A DNA stretch of 64,000 nucleotides from Candidatus Scalindua sp. (GTDB lineage Bacteria; Planctomycetota; Brocadiia; Brocadiales; Scalinduaceae): positions 1 to 64,000 of the forward strand of contig JABHIW010000110.1 in NCBI GenBank assembly GCA_018670825.1, given 5' to 3'. Each line of letters starts with the position of its first letter. Position 1 is the stretch's first letter. Positions 30,601-42,600 of the stretch are shown piece by piece. A program made the position numbers and the translations under genes. The notes under the pieces are model-generated. The model was given only the letters and a program-made list of their open reading frames with translations. It did not search any database and had not been told where the DNA came from.

Positions 30601-33600
30601 GAGAATGTGTTGGGTCAGGCTTTAAGTTTAATTGCGTTACCAGTTTGGGAAAAGGATACACCGCGTGGCCCAGACCATAGGCAACCGTCCGTTTTAACTG
30701 ATCAAGATAATATGAAAAGGAGTGATTCTCATTTATCGTACTACGCATGGCAACCATATTGATAAAATATCCGACTACCAATTCAAAACGCTTTTCAGGT
30801 CTCCCTAACGTTGGGACCCCAACAATTATGTCCCCTTGATTTGTATATCGGCATAGCAATGCCTTATAAACACCCAATAGCAAAACAAACAAACTTACTC
30901 CTTGCTCTTTGGCCAGATGGCGTAGTTGTCCTGTTAATTCGGTAGAAAGCCTGACGGAACAGGTTGCACCGGTATAGGTTTGCCTGGCCGGTCTTGTTTT
31001 ATCTATAGGTAGCTCTAAAAGAGGCAATTCACCTGCTAATTGCTCTTTCCAATAGGCCAGGTGTTTTTCACCTTTTTCACTCACAAGGAGCTCTTGCTCC
31101 CAATCAACAAAATCAAAATAGGATGGCGTCTTCCCTGTTTTCAGGACTGGCCGTTGTCCTTGGGAATATGTTTTATAGGCAGATAGTAAATCATTGATTA
31201 AAATAAGTATAGAGGTCCCATCAAAGATAATGTGATGAATGGTAACTAACAAAATATGTTCATCAGATGATAGCGAAAAAAGATGTGCCCTCATGAGCGG
31301 ACCACCGTCTAATTTAAAAGGCTGTTTAAAGGTGGTTTTTAGTAGTTCCGACAACTCCTCTTCAGATAGAGAGTGAATGGACTTTTGACTAAAGCTAAGG
31401 GCTCTTTCTTTATTTATATACTGTAGGGGACTACCATCTCCATCTGTAGTAATAACGGTTTGAAGGATTGGATGCTTTTTGAGCATAAATTCGAATGCCT
31501 GTTTTAGAAATTCCATCTGAATTTTATCATGAATCTTAAAGGCAATGGGAACATTATAGGCACTCATATTCGGTTCAAGTTCCTGCAATAACCATAGTCC
31601 TTTTTGCCCCTCGGATAAGCTTTTTTTATGTATAATCTGAGATTTTATCTTATACCGTTTTGCCTGGTTTTTCAGTCTTTCAATACTGTCATGCATCCTG
31701 GAAAGAATCTCATTTACTTTCTGTTCCGGGTTATGGATCATCTCCTCTACGATCTGGACTATCAGGGTAGACAATTGTTGGATCTCTAACTTATCAAACA
31801 AGTGTTTTCGATAAGTGGTAATGAAGTGGATGGATTGGTCCACCTTTAAAATTTGATAAAATAATGTTGCAACGGCCTTACCTTCAACGAGAGATTGCTT
31901 TTTCTGAGACAGGACATCGACAAAGAGAGAATGTCCATATCCTTTAGAAGAATCCAGGGTACCCGTATCAATATCAGCGCTGTCTATTATCACATCTCCT
32001 AATTGCTGATAATAGCCCTCATAGTTGTCCAGGCCTGTTAAGGTCAATAATTCTGAAAAATCTATCTTGGCAAAGCGTAAACTATTCAGGCTTTTTTGTT
32101 TGACCTCCCGCAATACGTGTATGACGCTCGATTCGGGATCCACATCAAATGGGATAAAAAGAATATTGGTAAACTCTCCCAGGGTATTCATCAAGGATAC
32201 CCTGTCCCGTTGGTTATTGACAAATTGGACGATGGCCCTGGCATTGCCCATACCATGTATCAGCAGCATAGTAACTGCCGTTGTAAACAGTTGAGTATAG
32301 GTGATTTCATGATCCTGGCTGAAGCGTTTAATATCATTGCTAAGGGTAGTAGACAAGGAAATTACATTCCCATCAGCCACGTGCAAGAGTCCCTCTTCAA
32401 CTTCCTGTGGATCCCGTGCATAAGGGAGCTGGATAGGCAATACGCCATCGTGCAGCTGGTCTGTCCAATATTGGATGGTTTTACTGCTTCGATATATGCC
32501 TGCATCAAATTGGCAGAGGGAATACTGCCAATACTGCTCAGTTACCGGTTTCAAAACAGTTTTTTGTTGTTTTAATAACGATTGATAGTAACTCATTAGT
32601 TCTGAAAACAGCATGGTAATAGTAAATGCATCAGCGAGGCTGTGATGTGTTACAAACCCTAAATAACAGGCGTTATTAGTCTGGCAGATCCAGGCCTGGA
32701 GAAGTGGAGCATTGTCGAGTCTTAATAAACGATTTCGTTCGGTTGCGATAAATTTTTGAAAATCAGGAAGCCCGGGCAGATCCAGAATCTGAAATTCTAG
32801 TTTGGCATCCGTCACAATAATTTGTGCCCAGGTAGTCCCTAGTGATAAGTAATACGTTCTCAGTAAATCATGATTCTCAATGACATGAGCCATGGCCTTG
32901 TTTAATAAAGGAATATCTAAAGGACTTATTGAAGACTCATAGACGTGTTGGATATTCCATGCCGATTGTCTCGTTACTTCAGAATGATAAAGATTACGCT
33001 CCTGTTCCTGAGAAACCGGTGCAATCAACATTCCGGTAGGAAGTTGAGCGAGGAGATCGTGACGCTGTTCCGGGGAAAGGGAATCCAGGACAGACTGGAT
33101 ATCGATAGATCTATGGGATAAGAAGTAACATTTATCGCCTTCATGAAAAATAGCTATCCCCTTTTTAGTCAGATTAACCAAACTTTGTCTGCATGACTCC
33201 ATTGACATTTCCCGAGTCACGATGTTTTCTCCACCCAGGCTAGTGATGTGCAGTGCATTGGGCAATTGAGATAATCGATTAGAGGACCAACCCGCCTGTC
33301 CGGAAAATACTTCTGAAGAAATAGTCTCTATCGCCTCTTCCGGACCCTTCTTATTTTGAATATTTTCTTTCTCTATTAAAGCGACCAAACGCCTTATAGT
33401 ATTATGATCCAAAAGATCTACCAATTGTATTTCCAGGGAAAATTCGTCGTTCACTGCGGCAAGCAATCGCATGCTCATGAGCGAATCTAAACCTAATTGG
33501 CTAAAATTGGCATCCACATCCACTTCATCGATTTTATAACTCGTAATCTCCGCAACTTGTTCTTGAATAGTTGCGAGTAATGAGGATGATGTCCTTGATT

Positions 33601-36600
33601 CTTCTTTATGAGATGAACTTACCTCATCAGGGGAACCTATCCAACATTTTCTTGTTTCAAAAGGATAGGCAGGCAATGACAACGGAAACTTTTCCGCTTC
33701 TGAAAAACAGTCAGATAGATCAAGGAGAACCCCTTGAACGTATAGATCAGCCATTACCAATAGGTCCTCTTTCTCAGGCTTCTTCGCGTTGGCAATAGTT
33801 TTGGCCGTCATACGTCCTAATGCGTAGAGTGAGGGACCGATATCCTTCCGAGCCGTTCCTGTAAAGGCATCATCAGGTCTCTCCTCGTTAATGAGTGTCA
33901 ATAATCGGGCATGTAATTCATCTTGATTTGAAACAACCAGGGCGCTACGCTCCGAGAAATGACTTCTTCTCAACAAGAGATTTGCGGAAAGCTGGGATAA
34001 GTTTGGATATTCCTGGTCATCCTGCCTTTCCAAAAATTCTTTAAGTTCTATACACCGCTGCTTCAACGCTGTTTTTGTTTTACCTGACAGGACGATTAAC
34101 ACAGGTCTGCCGGATTCTGAATAATGCCATGCCGACTGTGTTGCAGATACCGGAGCTTCTGTTATAACCAAATGGACATTTGTACCGGTTGCCCCAAAGG
34201 AACTCACGGCAGCCCTGCGGATTTGATTGGTCTCGGCATTCCAGGAGAGTCCATGGTTGTTAATAAAAAACGGGCTATTATCCAGATCCAAGGAAGGATT
34301 TAGTGTTTCCACATTTAACGTTGCGGGAATCTCACCATGACGCAATGCCAGAAGGACCTTCATAACATGGTTCATACCGGAATTTTGAAAGGAGTGGCCT
34401 ATATTATTTTCAACACTACCCAAAGCACAAAAATTCCGCTTTTCAGTCATCTTTTGAAATGCCTCGGTCAAGGCCTGAACTTCCATAGTATCTCCTAATG
34501 GAGTACCCGTTGCATTGGCTTCCACCATACTTATCGTTTCCGGATTGATTTGAAATCGACGATAGACGTCTGAAAACAACGCAGCCTCAGCCATAACGCT
34601 GGGAGCGGCCATTCCATTGGTTTTGCCGTTATGATTGTTCCCCCACCCTTCAATCACGCCATGAATACGGTCTCCATCGGCCAAGGCTTTGGCCAGGGGT
34701 TTTAAAACCAATACACCTACCGCTTCACCGGGCATCATACCATTCGCCCGTGCGCTAAAGGCACGACTCTGTCCATCCTGAGAAAACAGACCGGTTTGAC
34801 ACCCGGTAATTATCAAATTTGGCGTGGAATATATCAATACACCTCCCGCAATAGCGACTTTACATTTATTCAATATTAAGTGATCACAAGCCTGAGAGAC
34901 GGCCAGCAAAGAAGAGGCACAACCCACGTCCACAGATAGGCATGGTCCTGTTAAATTTAAGCTGTAAGAGACTCGTCCCGGAATATTGGAAACTGTCACG
35001 TGAGGAGACATACCTGAGATTTCTTTAATCGACAGAGTATAATCCCCTCCACCACCACAAAATACACCCCATGGTTTTCCTGATAAGCTAGTCGGGTCAA
35101 TTCCTGCATCCTCAATCGCTTTCCAGGATTCCTGAAGAAAAAACCGCTCAGAAGGGTCCATCATCTCAGCTTCTTTAGGAGTAATCTGGAAAAAGAGTGG
35201 ATCAAATCTATCAATATCTTCCAGGAAGCCCCCATGACGGATATATGTTTTATTGGGCCTTTGATCTTTATCGTAGATATTACCCAGGTCCCAGTCTCGA
35301 TTCTGAGGGAACTCCGTGAAGACGGATTGTCCATTTTTCAACAATCCCCAAAAATCATCTAGCGTTTTAGCACCGGGAAATTGTCCGGACATTCCCACAA
35401 TAGCTATTTTGTTTTCTATTTCGGAACTATGAGAAATTTGCCTGTTTTGTTCTATTCCAACAAGAGCGGTTGGTAGTGGTTGCAACAACGAGTCCATGCT
35501 TCTGGCAATGAGATCACACATCTGTTGTATTGTGGTTTGAGTATTGAGCAAATCAAAGTGATTTTCACCATCGACTACCTTTGTCTCCAATTGAGGCAAA
35601 ACTTTTTTCCAGCACTCAAAAAAAGAGGACATGGAACCTTTTGCTTGTTGTACATTGATTAAATAATCAGGATTATATACCTCTTCGGAAACAGCTTTGG
35701 CTGTTCGGGTACGCAGTAAAATGGCAGTTAAATCCTCCTGCCTGGGAAAGTGAGTGGCACGGTAACGACTTAAACCACGTAAATTAGCCAAATGAATTTG
35801 TGACATGGATTCTAAACGTTGAATCAGTACGTCCCTGGATTGTTTGACACCTCGTTGTCCAATGAGGTCCACTAAACTCTCCACAAGCCTCTCTTCAGCC
35901 ACATCTTTTACCTCGCCATAGGTTATCTCCAGTTTAGACCACTGAATTACCCCCTCCTCTTTTCTCTGGCGAAAGTCAGGATCCATATGGAGCATCGTAA
36001 TCATTAAAAAATTTGCGTTCATAATCCAATTATGAATATCATCAGAATCCCATAAACCCGCGTCCTCACCATTCTCAATAAGGGGAGATTCTATAAGGAA
36101 CAAGGTCTTGACAATCTTATTTTTGGACTGGAGACATCGGGCACTTTCATAAGCAACAGTTCCACCCATAGAGGCACCAAGGAGGTGATATGGACCCTCC
36201 GGATCTATGGATATCATTATCTCCGCGTTATACTCCCCCATCGCTTCTATTGAAGCCAAAGGACTTTTATTGGTCAAAAATCCTTTGGATTTAATCCCAA
36301 TCACCCTGAAACGACCCTGTGCTGCCTCTGCCATTTTCGTATAGATACCTACATCCCCTGACATGGGATGGATACAGAAGAGAAGAGGGCCTTTACCCTC
36401 TATTTGTAAAGGGACCACTTCCTCATAATCTTTCATAATTCGTCCCAGATGGTCCTTGAATAGAAGGAGACCCCCCTCTATAAGGGCATCCTGGCAAGCT
36501 TGCCGTTGGACCTTTTGGGAAGGCAGTTGCGCGATATATTCCGCTAAGGCACCTATCGTCGGATAGTCGAAAACTAAAGTCTCACGAAGGGACAGATTGA

Positions 36601-39600
36601 GTTTTTGGGATAGTTTTTGAATAAAACGTACTACACTAATAGAATCTAATCCGATATCCAGAAATGAAGCTTCTTCATCCAATTCATCTTCTTCATGCAT
36701 GAACAAAATATCCTTAATCACAGCTACCAGATTTGCCTGGATTTCATCCAAAGATTGAAGGTCTCTTTCCTGCCATAAACTCTCTTCCGGTTCCTTGATA
36801 TCCAAAGAGTGAAGAGTACTTTGAACATCCGGCTGAGACCCCGGAATTATTGCTTTTTGATCTTCATACCAAAAAGAGCGAGATTCAAAAGGATAGGTCG
36901 GTAAGTTGCACCGTGTTACCTGTCCGTCATACAAATCATTCCATACAATATCGTCGTACCCCTTCAACCAAAAGTAAGCCAGGGATTCCAGATCACGCTT
37001 TGACAAAGCGCGGCATACACGATCTTCAATTTCCTGCAAAGGCAGATACTCTCTCATGGTCTTGAATTGCCTTGCATCTCCTGTTTTGACGGGACCACTT
37101 GATTGATTCTGTAAATAAGCTTCCAAATAGACCAAAAGCCCCTTTTGGTCTTTGGCAAGGATTGCCAGTCGATAACGCATGAAATCTCTTCCCTGCTGCA
37201 ATGTATAAGCGATAGAAGGCAAGGAGACCTCAACTCTTTTCAAATACTTTTGTAAACGTTTAGCATAGTGCCTCAATTGGACTTCTGTACGTGCGGACAA
37301 TATAATCAATTGCGCGTCTTGAACATTTACTTCAATGGCTAATTCATTGACTGGTTTTATGTATTCTTCAACAACCATGGCAGCGTAGGAGCCACCAGCC
37401 CCAAATGAAGTTATTAATGCCTTATGGGGCGCATCTTCAGATGGCAACCAGGTTTGTTCACCAGTCACTAATCGGAATGGGCCCTGTTCCCAGTGCAGTG
37501 ATTCATCTAATCGATCGGAGCTGACCAGAGTTGGCGCCAGTGTCTGATACTTCATTTGACAGAGGACCTTCGTCAATTGAGAAATTCCGGAAGCTGCTTC
37601 TAAGTGCCCAATATTAGGCTTAAGCGTTCCCAGCCAGCATGAGGATGTCGGGCATTTTTGAAAAACCTGCCTCAGGGCCTCAAACTCAATCGCATCACCC
37701 ATGGCCGAACCATTGGCTGCAGATTCTATATAATCAATATCAGAGGCATCACATCCCGCACGTTCTAAAACGCCATGTATTAATTCTCGTTGCTGTACCA
37801 GATTTGGAACGGTATAACCATTGGTCTTTCCACCATGGTTAATTTTTGTACCCCGGATGATTCCCTCAATATGATCACCATCCGCGATGGCCTGACTCAG
37901 AGATTTCAATAATACGGTCCCCACCCCTTCACCAGGTATAAATCCTTTTCCGGTCTTTGAAAAGCAGTGAATCTCTCCTTCATCGGTAATCATTTTACCC
38001 AGACAGAGATCTATATAAGTTTGTGGATGGAGATACAGGTTGACTGCTCCTGCGAGGGCTAATTGACAATCTCCCCGACGAATATGTTCACAGGCCTCAT
38101 GGATAACGGTAATCGAAGAGGAGCACATGGTATCGATGGCCATACTGGGGCCAGTCAGGTTTAAATGATAAGAGACCCGATTCGCCATAGAGCTGAATGA
38201 AGTGGAAGGCAAGCGGGATGTTTCCAAGTCCGGTCCCAGATGGGTATGTAAATTGAAGCCAGATTTAGTGACCCCTATAAACACCCCTACGGACCCATGA
38301 TATTTGTCTTGGAGGGACTTCATGGAATACCCGCTTGCTTCCATGGCTTCCCAACAGGTGGTCAACATGAGACGCTCCTGTGGATCCATATTGAACACAG
38401 CAACAGGAGGAATGTTAAAAAATAGAGGGTCAAAGCCAGAAAAATTTTCAAGAAACCCACCTAGCCTGGAATAACTCTTGACTTTATCTACTGCCTTTTC
38501 AATATCCACCTCATAAAAGCCCTCCAATGCCCAACGCTGAGAAGGAATCTCGGTAATACAATTCTTACCGGTTTTCAAATTTTCCCAATATTCCTCCATT
38601 GTATCAGCCTTGGGATAATGCCCCGCGACTCCAATGATCGCAATGGGCTCCTGAACTTGAGTTCCGGATCCGGTTTGGGCAAAATGATGTGCCTTGATCT
38701 TACCTGGTTTTAGTGAAGTAAGTACTGGAGTCTCATCTTTTAAAGCAACACTTGTTGAAGGTGCTTCGGAGCATAGAGATGGTGCCGCTCCGGCCCAGGC
38801 GATACACTCTTGTGGATACTCTGCAATAAAGTAGTCCGCCAGTGCACTTAATGTCTGGAATTCAAAAAACAGGGTTTTTGTGATTTCCCCAAAGATAGTT
38901 TCTAATCTCTGATTCAACTGAGTTATTATGATAGAGTCAATCCCATAACTCTCCAGAGATTCCCGGGAATCAATCCGGTCCACCGACAGTTTGAGGACTT
39001 CTCCCAAAAGACATTTGAGTTGGAGTAATGTCTTTTCTTCTAGAATATTATTATCTATCTGAGGAATTGATGTCTCGATGGAATAGGATTTAGCCTTCGA
39101 CTTCCTTCCTAACAACCCTTGTCCGGTCCTTGACAGATCACCTTCCATTACCATTATCTGACTCTGATCCATGGCTAAACCATGAATCAAAGCCTGAATC
39201 CCACTGGAGGTCTCCATCGCAACCATTCCTCCATTCTCTTTCATCATTTCTACTAAGGCCTCATCCACACGCATTCCTCCCTCTTTCCAAAGGGGCCAAT
39301 TGATGGAGAGTGTTTGACCTTGACGTTCATTTGATGAGACTAAATCATTACGATATCCTGAATAAGCATCCATAAAGGCATTGGCTGCCGAATAGTCTGA
39401 CTGTCCCGGATTTCCCAGGGGACCTGAGATCGAGGAAAAAAGAACGAAGAAATCAAGATTAATGTCACGGGTAGCCTGGTCCAGATTTACGGTCCCCGCA
39501 ACTTTAGGGGCCAGAACATCTTTAAACTCTTCAGCTGTTTTTTTGATGATAAAGTTATCATTAATGACACCTGCGCTATGGAGGATACCACGGAGAGACC

Positions 39601-42600
39601 CAAAATCTTCTTTAATGCCTTTAATCAAGTCGTCCACTTCTTTGCGCCGTCCCATATCTACCTGTCTATATTCTATCCTGGCTCCCAGTGACTCTAATTC
39701 CTTGAGTTGATTTTGTTTATCCGTACTTAATTGAGATCGCCCTGTAAGGAACAGAACAGGGTCTTTGATCGTCCTCGCGATTTCTTTGCTAAAGATTAGT
39801 CCCAGACCACCAGCACCTCCAGTGATAAGATAAATACCATTGTCTTTCCATGGAATGGTGGTACTACCTTCTCCCGGAAGCACTTCCTCCCATGAAGCCA
39901 CCTGACGCTGATTCATTCGGTATCTAATCTTAACGTCCTCGGGACATTGACTATTTTCTTTAAGTATCCCGGGTAACTTTTCTCCGGTTTCTTGTGGACC
40001 GACTTCAATGAGTTGCCCTGAAAATTTGGAATTTTCCAGGTGTGCTGTCTTTAACAAGCCGGAAAGTCCGGCAAAGATTTCTCCCTCATCCCGGGATGGA
40101 ATGAGAAGTTGAATGAGAATCCTACCCTTATATTTTTTTTCAAGAATACTTTTGATGGTTTCAAAGACTTGAATAGCAATGTCCAGGTAGCGTTTTTCCA
40201 TGGACTGTCCTTGAGACTTTAATTGCACACAAGAGACTCCCTCAATTTGAGCTTCAATCCCTTTCGCCATAGAAGAGAATGATTTAACTCCATACGACAT
40301 GACAAGATGGGATGAATATCCAGGGGTATTATCTGCAGGAGCAACGTTTTTTTCCTTCCAAACCGGTTTAACCATCAACGTGCCAATTTTCTCGGGTTTT
40401 TCTGGGATTTTTCCTTCAAAACGCTGTTCAGGAAGATCGGACCTGTTCTCCTTAAGTAAGGGATGTAACGATACCTTGTCTCCTGACTCAAGCTCTGCAA
40501 TTTTTGACATATGTTCTTCAATCCAGTAGCGTTCACTGGCAAAAGGGTAGGTGGGAAGACTCATTCGATGAGGCTGGTTCCCTTGATAAAGCGACTTCCA
40601 ATCGACACGCCCACCCCTGGTCCAGAATTCCGCAATTTTTTTCAATTTGCCTTTCGTAATCCATTTATGTATGAGTTCCTGAGAGTCCTCATCATCTTCA
40701 AATAATTGAATCCCCTCAGCACTCTTTTTGACGTCTCCTTGAAAACAATTCCCTGGTTTTCCCTGTCGAAGGCCTTCCGCCGTACCAGTATATACTTCCA
40801 ACTTTTTAATAAGCTCATCTACACTATGGACAATAAAAATCACTCGACTTTGCATTGCCTTCCGTCCCACCTGAAGGGTGTATGATAAATCTCTTAAATC
40901 AGGCGGACTATCTTGAGGTCCTTTGAGAAACGCTAAAAGTTTTTCAGCATAAGCATGGACCCGTTCATCATTTTTAGCAGATAAGAGGACCAGGAAGTTT
41001 TCCTGATCAGGAACTGATTTTGACTCCTTAGATTCTGCTGTTTCGACGGCCTGGTATTCTTCTAAAATAGCATGGGCATTTGTTCCCCCAATGCCAAAAG
41101 AACTCAACGCGGCCCGGCGTGGCGACGACTCTTTCTGCCATTTCTTTAAATGATCAACTACATAAAAAGGAGAATTCTCAAAATCAATCTCCGGATTTGG
41201 ACTGGTGTAGTTGATTGAGGGAGGGACCTCTTTGTTCTTCAAACTTAAGGCAACTTTCATGCATCCGGCTAAACCCGCCGCAGTGTCGAGATGCCCTATG
41301 TTGGACTTCACGGAACCAAGCGCACAAAATTGTTTTTTTGAAGTGTATTTCTGATAAACATCCGTCAAGGCCAAAACCTCAATTGGGTCCCCCAGCTTTG
41401 TTCCGGTCCCGTGAGCTTCGACATAACTAATCGACTCAGGATCAACCCCTGTTGAAGTCAGGACTTTTTGAATCACCTCTGATTGACCATTTACGCTTGG
41501 CGCGTAAAATCCGGCCTTATCCGAACCATCATTATTCAAAGCGATTCCCCGCAAAAGTGCGTAGATATGATCACCATCTTCGATAGCATCCAAAGCCTTT
41601 TTCACCACAATCACACCAACTCCTTCCCCCCCAACCATCCCATCTGCCGAAGCATCAAATGTTTTGCAATGCCCGTCACTGGAAAAATTAAGTCCGGGTT
41701 GGTAAACATAACCGATATGAGATGAAGCAAATAATGTCGAAGCTCCCACTAACGCATATCTGGCTTCATTCAATTGCAGGTTTTGGTAGGCCGAAGATAA
41801 AGCGGTCAGCGCAGACGAACAATTGGAGTGGATAAAAACACTCGGCCCTCTTAATCCTAATTTATATGAAATCATGGTGGGGATGGTCCCTCCCTGAGTT
41901 AAGAGCCAGGCTACGTATTCGTCTGATTCCCGGACCGTATTGGAATTCTTTAGCAATGCTTGATAATAGTTATTCGATACCGACATAAAAACACCAGTAT
42001 TGGGGATATTTTTGCAATCGTAGCCAGCGTCCTCTATGGCTTGCCAGGAATGAAGCAATAACTGGCGGAACTGTGGGTCCATTAAAGATGCGTTGTTGGG
42101 AGGAATATTAAAAAACCCGGAATCAAAAAACTCTTTTCCCTCTATCGACAATTGCATCGGGACATAATTTGGGTTTTGAATCGTTTCCTCAGCAACATTG
42201 GCTTTGCGAAGCTCTTCCTTAGAGAAAAATTGAGCACTTTCTTTACCTTCTTTTAGATTAGACCAAAATTCTTGATGATTTTTTGCTCCGGGGAAATGAC
42301 ACGACATTCCAATAATCGCTAAACTCTCTTTATAGTATTCAGGGTAGGATTTATTAGAATTCTTCCAATCAGAAATGTCTAGAGAACGCGCGCAATCCAT
42401 TGTTGACTCATCCATTTCAGTTTGAGCATGCAAAATATCCTTGTTCATTTTATTCACAAACTGACTTATTTGCCTGACATTGGAATATTTGAATATATTT
42501 GCTGCCGTAAAAGAGACATGGAAAGCGTTGCTGACTCTTTCGGCAAGAATCACAGCGGATACTGAGTCACCCCCCACCTCGAAAAACCCATCCATAGTAC

